Below the pieces are notes generated by a model that saw nothing but the letters and a program-made list of their open reading frames with translations, had not been told where the DNA came from and searched no databases. The position numbers were made by a program, and so were the translations under genes. A stretch of DNA of 64,000 nt from Candidatus Saccharimonadota bacterium (GTDB lineage: Bacteria; Patescibacteriota; Saccharimonadia; Saccharimonadales; Saccharimonadaceae). The DNA lies in NCBI GenBank assembly GCA_017552385.1, contig JAFZQB010000013.1:1-64000 (forward strand). The letters run 5' to 3'. Below are positions 30,630-40,054 of this stretch, piece by piece. Positions within the stretch are counted from its first letter, which is position 1; each line of letters starts with the position of its first letter.

Positions 30630-32885
30630 CTATGCGACGATATTGAGCAGTCGGGCTTTTTGAACGTAGATGATTTTCTTTGGTTTGCCTGGGACGAACT
30701 TTTGAACGTTTGTGTCGGCGAGAGCGAGTTTTTCAATCTTCTCTTGTTCTTCTAGATCTTCAACTGGGACTTCGACTTTGGCACGCAGCTTGCCGTTGAC
30801 TTGGACGACTATTTCTACCATGTCGGCGACGAGGTATTTCTCATCGTAGGTTGGCCAGGCATTATCAGCCTCAAGCTGTTCAAGCATTTCTGATGCGAGG
30901 TGAGGGGCAAACGGATTGAGGAGTTTGGCTAACGTGACAAGGTCTTCTTTAGAAGCACCGACTTTGTAGAGTTCGTTAACATATTCCATCAAGGTAGAAA
31001 TGGCAGTGTTGAAAGCTGCGCGTTCGATATCTTCGGTAACTTTTTTAATAGTTTTATTAAGCAGATTTAGATTTTTGGATTTTTCGTCGTATTTCTTCTC
31101 GAAGACGAGCGTCCAACAACGATTGAGGAAGCGATAAACGCCGCCGACACTGCGTGGATTCCAAGCAGCATCTTGATCGTATGGACCGATAAACATTTCG
31201 TAGGTACGAAGCGTGTCGGCACCATAGCCATCATTGATCACATCAAGTGGATCGATGACGTTGCCTTTGCTTTTGCTCATCTTTTTGCCGTCAGGGGCGT
31301 TGATATAGCCATTATAGAGGAGCTTGACAATGGGCTCGCGGAATGGGAGTTTGCCCATGTCGGCGAAGAACTTACACCAGAAGCGGATATAAAGTAGGTG
31401 TGCTACGGCGTGATCGCCACCGACATAAACATCGAGCGGAGACCAATAACCAATTTTGTCTGGATTCCAAGCATTGGCTGCGTCGTGCGGAGAAGCATAG
31501 CGCCAGAGATACCATGATGAGCAGGCGTACCCGTCTAGAGTGTCAGTTTCGCGAGTCATTTCTTCCCCGTCGATAGTAACCTTTAGCCAGTCAGTAGCTT
31601 TAGCGAGAGCGGAGTGGCCGGAGTTATCTGGACGGAAATCAGCGACTTCAGGAATCATGACTGGAAGTTGATCTTCTGGAATAGGATGCGGGTTGCCATC
31701 TTTGTCGTAGGCAATAGGAATTGGACAACCCCAATAGCGTTGGCGAGAGATGAGCCAGTCGCGCATGCGATAAGTTGTCTTAGGCGTGCCAAAAGGCTTT
31801 TCCGGAACCTTGGTGATTTCTACGATAGGCAAGTCGAATTTTTCGGCGAATTCACGGTCGCGCTCATCGCCAGCGGGGACAGCCATGATAGCGCCTGTGC
31901 CGTAGCCGATAAGCACGTAGTCTGCGACCCAGATAGGGATTTTCTCCTTAGTGGCTGGGTTGGTGGCGTAGGAGCCAGTGAAGACACCGGTTTTTTCTTT
32001 GTTCTCTTGGCGTTCAATCTCGGATTTTTTAAGAGCGGCTTTGCGATACTCTTCTACGGCTAGCTTAGTGTCGTCAGTGACCAGTTTAGAAACGAGTGGA
32101 TGCTCTGGGGCTAGGACTAGGAAGGTGGCGCCATAGATTGTGTCTGGGCGAGTAGTGAATACAGTGATCTTTGAAGTGTCGGTCTCGAAATCGATTTCTG
32201 CTCCGGTGCTTTTGCCGATCCAGTTTTTCTGCATGATTTTGATTTTGTCTGGCCAGTCGAGTCCGTTGATATCGTCAAGAAGTTCATCGGCGTAGTCGGT
32301 AATTTTGAAGAACCATTGTTTAAGCTTCTTTTTCTCCACTTCGGAGCCACAGCGCCAGCAATGACCATTTTCAACCTGTTCGTTAGCCAGCACGGTTTGG
32401 TCAACTGGGCACCACCATTGGTAAGATTCCTTTTGGTAGGCGAGGCCTTTCTTATAAAGCTGGAGAAAACACCACTGGGTCCATTTGTAGTACTCTGGAG
32501 AAGAAGTGTTAATTTCTCGAGACCAGTCAATGGCGTAGCCAAGCTTCTTTAATTGATTGCGAAAATTGGCGACGTTGGTTGTGGTAGCAGATTGTGGCGA
32601 TACGCCGGTCTTGATAGCATAGTTTTCGGCAGGAAGACCGAAGGTATCGTAGCCGAATGGGCGAAGGACGTTATAACCCTTTTGTGCGTAGTACCTAGCG
32701 AGTACGTCTACGATAGTGAAATTACGAACATGGCCAACATGAAGGCCGGCGCCGGATGGATATGGGAACATTTCGGCAAGGAATTTTTTGGGTTTATCGG
32801 AGGAATCGTCAGCTTTGAAAGCTTCGGAGTCTTCCCAAATTTTTTGCCATTTGGCTTCGATTGCTAAGGGGTTATAACGATTCAT
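30630..32885 (-). CDS. leuS: Leucyl-tRNA synthetase
   Basis: A 751-aa class I synthetase charging tRNA-Leu; most bacterial LeuRS have 800-870 residues. The HIGH region is FPYPSGAGLHVGHVRNFT and KMSKS is KKMSKSKGNVIDP. The editing domain has TTRPDTIYGATF. A zinc-type Cys cluster remains (WWCPVDQ, CWRCG). The C-terminus ends with the VNGKLRAKV module. ATG 32885 lies 6 nt after TGG-TATAAT with no ribosome site, predicting a leaderless mRNA. Confidence 0.97.
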   Translation of the reverse strand: MNRYNPLAIEAKWQKIWEDSEAFKADDSSDKPKKFLAEMFPYPSGAGLHVGHVRNFTIVDVLARYYAQKGYNVLRPFGYDTFGLPAENYAIKTGVSPQSATTTNVANFRNQLKKLGYAIDWSREINTSSPEYYKWTQWCFLQLYKKGLAYQKESYQWWCPVDQTVLANEQVENGHCWRCGSEVEKKKLKQWFFKITDYADELLDDINGLDWPDKIKIMQKNWIGKSTGAEIDFETDTSKITVFTTRPDTIYGATFLVLAPEHPLVSKLVTDDTKLAVEEYRKAALKKSEIERQENKEKTGVFTGSYATNPATKEKIPIWVADYVLIGYGTGAIMAVPAGDERDREFAEKFDLPIVEITKVPEKPFGTPKTTYRMRDWLISRQRYWGCPIPIAYDKDGNPHPIPEDQLPVMIPEVADFRPDNSGHSALAKATDWLKVTIDGEEMTRETDTLDGYACSSWYLWRYASPHDAANAWNPDKIGYWSPLDVYVGGDHAVAHLLYIRFWCKFFADMGKLPFREPIVKLLYNGYINAPDGKKMSKSKGNVIDPLDVINDGYGADTLRTYEMFIGPYDQDAAWNPRSVGGVYRFLNRCWTLVFEKKYDEKSKNLNLLNKTIKKVTEDIERAAFNTAISTLMEYVNELYKVGASKEDLVTLAKLLNPFAPHLASEMLEQLEADNAWPTYDEKYLVADMVEIVVQVNGKLRAKVEVPVEDLEEQEKIEKLALADTNVQKFVPGKPKKIIYVQKARLLNIVA

Positions 32886-32891
32886 AAAAAG

Positions 32892-32897
32892 ATTATA
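32892..32897 (-). promoter_or_regulatory. Extended -10 of leuS, predicted leaderless
   Basis: On the minus strand TGG-TATAAT, 6 nt, ATG. No convincing -35. Confidence 0.65.
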
Positions 32898-32953
32898 CCA
32901 TAAAATCGAGAGTGTGGCGAACGTTGGACGGACAAAAAAGAGTATGTTGGCGG

Positions 32954-33535
32954 CTAGACTTCTAGGTCGCCCTGGCGGACAACAACTGGCTTCTTGCCGG
33001 TGAGATCGAGAACAGTGGACGGGAGCTTTCCTTCCCTTGTTCTGCCCTCAACGATAAGGTCGACTTTTGGCAATGTCTTGGCAATTTCATCAGAAGAGAT
33101 GGCCGGTTGGCCACCACGGGGATTGGCGGAAGTGAGGAGAAGCGGCCCAGTTTCGGGAAGGATTTGAGAAAAAAGCGGAGAGGCGGGAATGCGGATACCG
33201 ATAGTAGTAAAGTGATCGAAGTAAGCGTGGGAAAAATCGGGGTTCTTATGGAGAATTAGCGTGAGCTCGCCTGGGACGTATTTGGCGATGTATTCGCGAG
33301 CAGTTTTATTTAGAACGGCGTAGTTTGAGATAGCGTCTTTGGACTCTGGGACGAGAGTAAAGACTTTGCCGGAGTTTAGATCGCGGCGTTTAAGATAGAT
33401 GAGCTTTTCTAAAGCTTGGACAGAATTGAGTGAGATAGCGAGTCCGTACACTGTTTCGGTAGGAAGAGCAACTACGTAACCCTTTTTGATGCTTTTGATG
33501 ATTTCCGAGACGTGTTCTGGTGATGTTTGAATCAT
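32954..33535 (-). CDS. tsaC: Threonylcarbamoyl-AMP synthase (Sua5/YrdC family)
   Basis: A 193-aa enzyme that makes threonylcarbamoyl-AMP from Thr, bicarbonate and ATP for the t6A modification of tRNAs. Family blocks include the ALPTETVYGLA motif, LIYLKRRDLNSGK, PGELTLIL and TSANPRGGQP. It has only the YrdC domain, no Sua5 C-terminal domain. ATG 33535 lies 10 nt after TACAAT. It is divergent from the methyltransferase at 33562; the start regions overlap. Confidence 0.93.
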   Translation of the reverse strand: MIQTSPEHVSEIIKSIKKGYVVALPTETVYGLAISLNSVQALEKLIYLKRRDLNSGKVFTLVPESKDAISNYAVLNKTAREYIAKYVPGELTLILHKNPDFSHAYFDHFTTIGIRIPASPLFSQILPETGPLLLTSANPRGGQPAISSDEIAKTLPKVDLIVEGRTREGKLPSTVLDLTGKKPVVVRQGDLEV

Positions 33536-33555
33536 ATTCCAGACTATTGTATCAT
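33527..33555 (+). promoter_or_regulatory. Promoter of the SpoU methyltransferase, predicted leaderless
   Basis: TTGAAT (33527-33532), 17 bp, TATCAT (33550-33555), then 6 nt to ATG 33562. The minus-strand -10 of tsaC (TACAAT, 33546-33551) overlaps it. Confidence 0.65.
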
Positions 33556-33561
33556 AATTTC

Positions 33562-34080
33562 ATGGATTTGATTTTAGTTTTGGATAACATACGATCGACA
33601 CACAATGTCGGATCAATCCTTCGGACAGCTGATGGATTGGGCGTGACAAAAGTGGTCTTCTCTGGATACACTCCACGAGTTGACGATATCCGTGAGCTAC
33701 CGCACCTTCGCGAGAAGCTGAACAAACAGATCGCAAAGACTGCTTTGGGCGCGGAAAGATACGTAGACAATTATGCAGTGGATGATATAAAAGCGGAGCT
33801 AAGTAGGCTAAAAGATGCTGGATATGTGGTTGCTGGATTAGAAAATAATCTTGACACGAATAAGACGATTTTACAGATGATACCGAAGAATTTTTCACTA
33901 ATTCGCTCCGTGCTTCAATCAAAGATAGTTTTGGTATTGGGTGAGGAAGTTGAGGGGATAGAAAAGTCGCTTTATGATATGATTGATGTATTTTTAGAAA
34001 TCCCCATGGCTGGACGGAAGGAATCATTTAATGTTTCCGTAGCTACGGGGATAGCTTGTTATGTGTTGAGTAATTTATAG
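33562..34080 (+). CDS. SpoU/TrmH-family RNA 2'-O-methyltransferase
   Basis: A 172-aa SPOUT enzyme. Motif 1 NIRSTHNVGSILRTAD, motif 2 VLVLGEEVEGI and motif 3 IPMAGRKESFNVSVATGI are all present, forming the knotted SAM site. Length is minimal; there is no N-terminal substrate-binding domain, so tRNA (TrmH/TrmL) or rRNA (RlmB) specificity cannot be decided. ATG 33562 is at the expected transcription start. Its last codons overlap by 6 bp the stop of the convergent gene at 34075. Confidence 0.9.
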   Translation: MDLILVLDNIRSTHNVGSILRTADGLGVTKVVFSGYTPRVDDIRELPHLREKLNKQIAKTALGAERYVDNYAVDDIKAELSRLKDAGYVVAGLENNLDTNKTILQMIPKNFSLIRSVLQSKIVLVLGEEVEGIEKSLYDMIDVFLEIPMAGRKESFNVSVATGIACYVLSNL

Positions 34081-35082
34081 TGCGGCGACGGCATCGGTGG
34101 TAGCTCTGTAGTATTCTACGAGGCTGTGTTGGATGTTTTGTATTTCTTCTGACTGGTCAGTAATAATGGCGCCTTTCGAGATCAAAGTCTCAACGGGATC
34201 GAGAGCTAGAATATATGTCGCACCGTCTACGTTGAAGGACGCGAATGTGGTGTCCGGAGCTGCTCCAGCAGTCTCGGGCAGTTTGCTAAACCCGAAGCCT
34301 ATATCTTGGCCGTCTGCGACCAACTGGAATGTATAACTATTCACATTGTTTGCGGTAAGAGTGCCGAGACTAGAAGGATATTTTAACGAGACTCTCCATT
34401 CGTCAAATATTAGAATCGAATCGGTTTCCTCTGGTTCTTCTGGCTCTTCTGACTCTTCTGGTTGTCCTTCTGACTCTTCTGACTGTTCCTCTGGCTCTTC
34501 TGGCTCTTCTGGTTGAGTTGGAGTGGTTTGTCCTCCTGGAGTAACGGCAGAAGCGGCTGGTTTGTTGAAGAAGACAAAATATGCAACGACGCCGAGAATG
34601 ACGATGGCAACAAGTGCGATAGCGAGGACGAGAGTTAGTTTACTTTGTTGCTTCTCTGGTTTAGTTTCAGCAAATGCACTCTTAGGCATTTGGACGGCTG
34701 GTTCTGTGGCGGCAACAGCGAGAATGTCTGGCTTATCTTCTGGTATACCGGCAGCGATTGGATTGACTATTTGCGTGTCGGTAGTTGCGAAATTTGCTGT
34801 TGGTGTATCAGAGACAGCTGGCTCTGGCGTAGGTGCGGGCGCTGGCTCTGGGGCTGGCGTTGGCTCTACAGTTGGTACTGGTTCTACAACGGGTGCTGGT
34901 TCTGGTTGAGGTGTCGCAACTTCAGCCTCGGGGACCGGGGCCGGAGTCGGTTCAGGTGCTGGCGCTGGCTCTGGAGTTGGTGTTGGGGTTGGTGTTGGAG
35001 TTGGTGTTGGAGTTGGTGTTGGTGCCGGCTCTGGAGTTGGGGCTGGTGTAGGAGCCGGAGAAGTTGGTTGGTTTGGATCCAT
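34075..35082 (-). CDS. Membrane protein with long Pro/Thr/Ala/Glu N-terminus
   Basis: A 335-aa protein. About residues 1-125 are Pro-rich with PT, PA and PE dipeptide repeats, followed by a basic stretch and one membrane helix (about 147-170), an acidic EEPEE-like stalk, and a C-terminal domain of about 110 residues starting near DEWRVSLKYP. The C-terminal segment resembles in layout that of the gene at 35098 (EWGVKV..P, ending AVLAL versus AVAAL) and so may be a paralogous domain. Unrelated to enzymes I know. ATG 35082 follows AGGAAAAT. The repetitive coding DNA is a minisatellite-like tract. Confidence 0.65.
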   Translation of the reverse strand: MDPNQPTSPAPTPAPTPEPAPTPTPTPTPTPTPTPTPEPAPAPEPTPAPVPEAEVATPQPEPAPVVEPVPTVEPTPAPEPAPAPTPEPAVSDTPTANFATTDTQIVNPIAAGIPEDKPDILAVAATEPAVQMPKSAFAETKPEKQQSKLTLVLAIALVAIVILGVVAYFVFFNKPAASAVTPGGQTTPTQPEEPEEPEEQSEESEGQPEESEEPEEPEETDSILIFDEWRVSLKYPSSLGTLTANNVNSYTFQLVADGQDIGFGFSKLPETAGAAPDTTFASFNVDGATYILALDPVETLISKGAIITDQSEEIQNIQHSLVEYYRATTDAVAAL

Positions 35083-35097
35083 ATTTTCCTTTCCTAA

Positions 35098-36219
35098 TTA
35101 AAGCGCTAGCACGGCTTCATTATTTTCTAGAAGTTCGTCTTGGAAGATTTGAACTATCTCATCTTCAATGTCGCCAGCCGTGATGACGATGTAGTAGTAG
35201 TGACCGCTAATGCTGGTGGTTGGTAAGAAGGTGTAGCCTTCTGCGTATTCCAATGTGTCTTCTTCTGATCGAATAAGCTTAGCGACGACTTTGCCTTTTT
35301 GGTCGCTTGAATCTTCGTCATATGTATCGTCGGTGCCGTAAATGAAGATTTCGTCAGGCTTTTCCTCGTCGAGCTCGTACCAGAATCCTCTAAGCCCGTC
35401 TGGTCTGGCAACTTTCACGCCCCATTCGCTGACTTCTAGATACTTTCGAGTATCTGCTGAAATGGTCGGCTCGGGCTCTGGTTCGACTATAGAGGTATCT
35501 TCCTTTTTGAACAAATTCGGGAAAGGATTGTCGATGATCTTTCGTTCGACGAGCACGCATAAGACTACAGCGGCGAGAGCAAGGACGAAAAGAATAAATA
35601 AGAAAATGCGTCCAGCGTGATGCTCTTTACGTTCGTGTGGTTCGGTAGATAGAGGCTCGGAAAGATCCGCGACGGCTTCATCTGAATTTAAACGGCTTAA
35701 AGCTGCTTCAACTTCTGGGGAGTATTTCTGAGTTCTGGTAGGAGATTCTTGTGGCTCGTCGTCGCCTTCTTCGTTCATGGTGAGGATAGCGGCCTTATCT
35801 GGGTTGTAGCCAGATTCTTTGGTCTCTTCTGGCTTTTCGGGTTCAGACTCTTCATTCTCTGGATCTTCTGTTATTTCTGACTCGTCTTCGTGATACTCTT
35901 CTGGCTCTCCTGTATCTCCGTGAGTGTCTTCCTCGTGGTTAGAATCTTCTTCTTTCGGCTCTTCAAAATCTTCCGAATGATCTTCTCCAGATTCTTCGTG
36001 TGATTCTTCGGCATCCGCTGAATCATCGAAGTTTTCTTGGTCATCTGAACCATCAGAGATCTTTATGTCGATGCGATCATTCTCTTCGCTATCGAAAGAT
36101 TCCTCGTGAGCATTATCGTCAAATGGCCGACCTTCGTCTTGCCCACTAGACTTGTCGGCCTCGCGGGGGCCGGTATTATTCGCGATATTTTGAGATAAAT
36201 TACGTAATTTTTCTTCCAT
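35098..36219 (-). CDS. Membrane protein with long acidic N-terminus
   Basis: A 373-aa protein. About residues 1-195 are extremely acidic (Glu, Asp, Ser, His) and probably disordered; a membrane helix follows (about 205-225: IFLFILFVLALAAVVLCVL), then a C-terminal domain with EWGVKVARP and ending in AVLAL. Layout and ending match the gene at 34075, 15 nt downstream, with which it is likely co-transcribed. ATG 36219 lies 10 nt after TGC-TAAAAT, with no strong ribosome site. Divergent from dnaE. No function can be assigned. Confidence 0.65.
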   Translation of the reverse strand: MEEKLRNLSQNIANNTGPREADKSSGQDEGRPFDDNAHEESFDSEENDRIDIKISDGSDDQENFDDSADAEESHEESGEDHSEDFEEPKEEDSNHEEDTHGDTGEPEEYHEDESEITEDPENEESEPEKPEETKESGYNPDKAAILTMNEEGDDEPQESPTRTQKYSPEVEAALSRLNSDEAVADLSEPLSTEPHERKEHHAGRIFLFILFVLALAAVVLCVLVERKIIDNPFPNLFKKEDTSIVEPEPEPTISADTRKYLEVSEWGVKVARPDGLRGFWYELDEEKPDEIFIYGTDDTYDEDSSDQKGKVVAKLIRSEEDTLEYAEGYTFLPTTSISGHYYYIVITAGDIEDEIVQIFQDELLENNEAVLAL

Positions 36220-36256
36220 GGTTACTTCAATTTTAGCATAAAAACTTTGGAAGTGG

Positions 36257-36262
36257 TATAAT
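36257..36262 (+). promoter_or_regulatory. Extended -10 of dnaE, predicted leaderless
   Basis: TGG-TATAAT, 7 nt, then ATG 36270. An ATG at 36261 overlaps the -10 and is rejected as a start. Confidence 0.6.
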
Positions 36263-36269
36263 GTTTTTT

Positions 36270-39200
36270 ATGAAAAGTGCGGAGGACAGAGATACTGTTT
36301 TGAAGGTTAGTGATTTTGTGCACCTTCATAATCACACGCACTATAGCTTGCTTGATGGGCTGACGAAAATACCGGAGCTTGTGGATTTTGTAAAGGAGCA
36401 CGGTATGGAAGCCGTTGCTGTGACAGATCACGGTACAATGTCAGGATTAGTAGAGCTTTATAAGATATGCAAAGATAATGGTATTAAACCGATTTTAGGA
36501 CTGGAGGCTTACGTAGCAGCACGGAATCTTGAGGATCGCGATCCGGCACACGACAAGCAACGTTTCCACATCACTTTGTTGGCCATGAACGATAAGGGTT
36601 TTGAGAATCTTTGTAGGTTGATGAGTAATGCCGAAATAAATGGTAAATATTATCGTCCGCGTACCGACCATAAAGATATGGAGAAGTATAGCGATGGCGT
36701 AATTTGTTTGTCCGGGTGTGCAGGTTCGGAAATATCTGAGGCGCTTCGGGCGGGGGACGAGAAGAAAGCGATCGAGTTGATAAAATGGCATAAGAATGTC
36801 TATGGGGATAGGTTCTATCTTGAAATGCAGGATCATGGACATCCAGACTCGCCGACGCACTGGAAAGATCAGGAGAAAATAAATAATTGGCATATGGCGC
36901 ATGCGAGAGAACTTGGTGTGCCGTTAGTCGTAACGTGCGATGCGCATTATTTGAAGCATGAAGATCAGGATGCGCACGAGGTGCTACTATGTGTAGGGAC
37001 TGGTTCGAATTTGTCTGACACGAACAGGATGAGTTTGAAGGAATTCGAGCTGCATGTAATTCCGCCGGAAGACATTATTGAAAGATGGGGTAAGACTTGC
37101 CCTGAGGCGGTCTTAAATACGAAACGGATTGCAGATCGTTGCAATGTAGAGCTGCAGCTTGGCAGAATTTTAATTCCGAAATTCCCCGTTCCTGAAGGAG
37201 AGACAGAAAAGAGCTACCTTGATAAGCTGGTTTTTTCTGGTCTAGTGTTTCGATACGGTGGTAAGACAGAGGAAGAAGCGCATAAGTTAAGCGTGAAGGA
37301 ATGCCGAAAGATTCTGGAGAAAGTTGATGAAGAACGGGATGATTTGCATAAATTGCTTCCTCGTATCGACTATGAGTTATCCGTAGTCGATAAGATGAAC
37401 TATAATGGCTATTTCTTGATTGTTTGGGATTTTATTAACTGGGGTAAGAAGCGTGGGATTGTTTATGGTCCTGGGCGTGGTTCTGCAGCTGGTGCGCTTC
37501 TGGCCTATGCATTGAGGATTACTGAGCTCGATCCAATGAAGTACGATCTTCTTTTCGAGAGGTTTTTGAATCCAGATCGTATTTCGATGCCGGATATCGA
37601 TACGGATATTCAGGATACTCGACGTGATGAAGTAATTGAATATTGTACTGAAAAATATGGCAAAGGGCGGGTGTCAAACATTGTAACGTTCGGCAAAATG
37701 ATGGCGAAGAACGCAGTGCGCGATGTGGCTAGAGTGTTGGAAGTACCATATGCAGAGGCAGATCGTTTAGCGAAACTGGTGCCGGATCCGGTGATGGGGC
37801 ATCATGTGCATCTGCCGGACGCAATTCGTGATGTGCCCGACCTTAAAAACGAATATGAGACTAACCCGACTTCGAAAGAAGTACTGGACTTTGCAAGTCG
37901 CCTAGAAGGGACTATCCGTGGACATGGCGTACATGCTTGTGGCGTAGTGATTGCGCCTGATGATTTGGTAAAATTTGTGCCGCTTGAAGTTTCGGCTAAA
38001 GGTCCAATCGCGGCCCAGTTCCCTATGGGCACGATTGAAGAGCTTGGGCTTCTTAAAATGGACTTTTTGGGGCTTTCTAACCTTTCCGTAATTAATAACG
38101 CGCTTCGCATGATTCGCAAAGTTTATGGCGATGATTTCGATATGTATTCGGTGCCGTTGGACGATAAGCTTACGTACGACTTATTCCAAAGGGCAGATAC
38201 AACTGGCGTATTCCAGCTTGAATCGGCGGGCATGAAGCGTTATTTGAAGGACCTTAAAGCGGATAAGTTTGAAGATATTATCGCTATGGTGGCGTTGTAC
38301 CGTCCTGGCCCAATGCAATTTATTGACTCGTTTATTCGCCGGAAACATGGTAAGGAGCCGATTACATATCTCCATCCTGGGCTCGAAAATGCGCTCAAAA
38401 ATACTTACGGGATTCTGATTTATCAGGAACAGTTCATGCAGATTAGCCGCGAATGGTGTGGTTTTACAGGCGGCCAAGCTGATACGCTTAGGAAGGCGGT
38501 GGGTAAGAAAAAAGTAGATCTTATGAATAAGGTCAAGCCACAATTTATTGAGGGTGCGATAAAAGTTGGTGGGGCGACAGAAGAAATTGCTGAAGAGTTT
38601 TGGCGTGAGCTTCTAGACTTTGCGAACTATTGCTTCAACAAGAGCCACGCTGCGTGTTATGCTTTGGTAGCTTATTGGACGGCATATCTTAAGGCACACT
38701 ATCCCGATGCGTACATGGCGGCATTGATGACGGCGGATATGCGCTGGACGGATAGATTAGCGATTGAAATTGCAGAGTGTAAAAAGATGGGGCTTAAAGT
38801 CCTAGGCCCAGACATTAACGAGAGCTTTGGCGATTTTGGTATCGTGAAGGGTGAGAATACGATCCGCTTCGGATTGTCTGGTATCAAGGGCGTAGGCAAG
38901 GCGCTTGTAGAAGAAAAAGTGATCCCGGAGCGTAAACTAAATGGCCCGTTTAAGAGTGTGTGTGATTTTGCAAAAAGAGTTGACTCAACGAAGTTCAATA
39001 AGAAGGCGTGGGAGTCGACAATCAAGACGGGTGGGTTTGATAGATTTGCGACGCGAAGCGATTTACTATTTAACCTAGAGAATATTCAGGCCTATGGTGC
39101 GAAGATGCAGAAAGATGCAGCTTCTGGGCAAACCGACCTCTTTGGTGCTTTCGGTTCGGCAGCAGAGATTCCAGAAGTCGAAATTAAACCAGCGCCAACA

Positions 39201-40007
39201 CAAGTGAGTGAGAAAGAACAGTTGCTTTGGGAACGTGATTTGATGGGTCTGTATATTTCTGCACATCCACTAGACAAATATGATAAGTATTTTGACGAGC
39301 AGACACACCCGTATTCTCTTGTGAACCAAGAGAATGACGGTAAAAGTGTTATAGTGGGCGGGATTATTACTAATGTGCGGACTATTCTGACCAAGAGTAA
39401 CACTAAGATGGCATTTATTAAGATTGAAAATAAGACAAGCGAACAGGAAGTAATTGTGTTCCCTAGCGTATTCGAAGAATATGGTGGTAAGTTGGTGCAG
39501 GACAATGTAGTGAAGATTAGCGGGCGCGTGAATGCGAAGGACAAGAACGGCAATATTGTACCAGATGTGAAGGTGTTGATGGACTCTTGTGAGGTTATTT
39601 CTGATGATGTGCTGGCAAACTATCAGGAAACCGGAACGGTCTTGCCGCCACCAGCGGAAGCGTCGGGTATGAATAGGCGTCAGAGTAGAACAACCGCTGA
39701 GCGTGTGTCTAAAGGAAAATTTAGGGAAAGCGCGCAAAAAGCAGAAGTGCATCGTGTCACTGAAGCGCCGAAGGACGTTAGAAAAGAGAGGGTATATGTC
39801 CTAGTGAAAGAGCCAAATAATGTGGATCTGCTATCCGATATTAAACGCGTGTGTGATAGAAATCTCGGCATGCAAGAAATTATTCTTGTTCTGCAAGAGG
39901 ACAAAGAAAAGAAGGCACTTAAAATGCCGTTTAGGGTGGATGCTAATGAAGATTTTGTGAATGACATGAAAAAGACAGTTGGTGATGACTGTGTTAAGAT
40001 AAAATAA
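36270..40007 (+). CDS. dnaE: DNA polymerase III alpha subunit
   Basis: A 1,245-aa replicative polymerase, within the usual DnaE range. The N-terminal PHP domain is clear (FVHLHNHTHYSLLDG, AVTDHGTMSG). The polymerase active site shows MPDIDTDIQDTRRDEVIEY with the paired Asp, then a helix-hairpin-helix and an OB-fold region near residues 1,010-1,100. ATG 36270 starts at the predicted transcript start and no ribosome site exists. A strong hairpin at 40011 follows immediately. The gene is transcribed alone. Confidence 0.97.
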   Translation: MKSAEDRDTVLKVSDFVHLHNHTHYSLLDGLTKIPELVDFVKEHGMEAVAVTDHGTMSGLVELYKICKDNGIKPILGLEAYVAARNLEDRDPAHDKQRFHITLLAMNDKGFENLCRLMSNAEINGKYYRPRTDHKDMEKYSDGVICLSGCAGSEISEALRAGDEKKAIELIKWHKNVYGDRFYLEMQDHGHPDSPTHWKDQEKINNWHMAHARELGVPLVVTCDAHYLKHEDQDAHEVLLCVGTGSNLSDTNRMSLKEFELHVIPPEDIIERWGKTCPEAVLNTKRIADRCNVELQLGRILIPKFPVPEGETEKSYLDKLVFSGLVFRYGGKTEEEAHKLSVKECRKILEKVDEERDDLHKLLPRIDYELSVVDKMNYNGYFLIVWDFINWGKKRGIVYGPGRGSAAGALLAYALRITELDPMKYDLLFERFLNPDRISMPDIDTDIQDTRRDEVIEYCTEKYGKGRVSNIVTFGKMMAKNAVRDVARVLEVPYAEADRLAKLVPDPVMGHHVHLPDAIRDVPDLKNEYETNPTSKEVLDFASRLEGTIRGHGVHACGVVIAPDDLVKFVPLEVSAKGPIAAQFPMGTIEELGLLKMDFLGLSNLSVINNALRMIRKVYGDDFDMYSVPLDDKLTYDLFQRADTTGVFQLESAGMKRYLKDLKADKFEDIIAMVALYRPGPMQFIDSFIRRKHGKEPITYLHPGLENALKNTYGILIYQEQFMQISREWCGFTGGQADTLRKAVGKKKVDLMNKVKPQFIEGAIKVGGATEEIAEEFWRELLDFANYCFNKSHAACYALVAYWTAYLKAHYPDAYMAALMTADMRWTDRLAIEIAECKKMGLKVLGPDINESFGDFGIVKGENTIRFGLSGIKGVGKALVEEKVIPERKLNGPFKSVCDFAKRVDSTKFNKKAWESTIKTGGFDRFATRSDLLFNLENIQAYGAKMQKDAASGQTDLFGAFGSAAEIPEVEIKPAPTQVSEKEQLLWERDLMGLYISAHPLDKYDKYFDEQTHPYSLVNQENDGKSVIVGGIITNVRTILTKSNTKMAFIKIENKTSEQEVIVFPSVFEEYGGKLVQDNVVKISGRVNAKDKNGNIVPDVKVLMDSCEVISDDVLANYQETGTVLPPPAEASGMNRRQSRTTAERVSKGKFRESAQKAEVHRVTEAPKDVRKERVYVLVKEPNNVDLLSDIKRVCDRNLGMQEIILVLQEDKEKKALKMPFRVDANEDFVNDMKKTVGDDCVKIK

Positions 40008-40030
40008 AAACACCTCCCGTGAGGGAGGTG
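40006..40030 (-). terminator. Terminator of the LDT-like gene
   Basis: CACCTCCC, 4-nt loop, GGGAGGTG, then TTTTTATTTT on the minus strand. The T-run overlaps the dnaE stop codon; it may also slow dnaE transcription, but there is no plus-strand T-run. Confidence 0.85.
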
Positions 40031-40054
40031 AAGGTCGTTAAGGAATAAGTGGCG

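Noticed and set aside
34830-35080. Tandem-repeat tract (ggtgttggagtt units) considered as CRISPR or minisatellite
   Set aside because: It has no spacers and reads cleanly as Pro/Thr dipeptides of the membrane protein; it is coding repeat only.
36261-36269. Upstream ATG for dnaE
   Set aside because: It overlaps the -10 TATAAT, so it would not be in the transcript; ATG 36270 fits the leaderless pattern and the PHP start.
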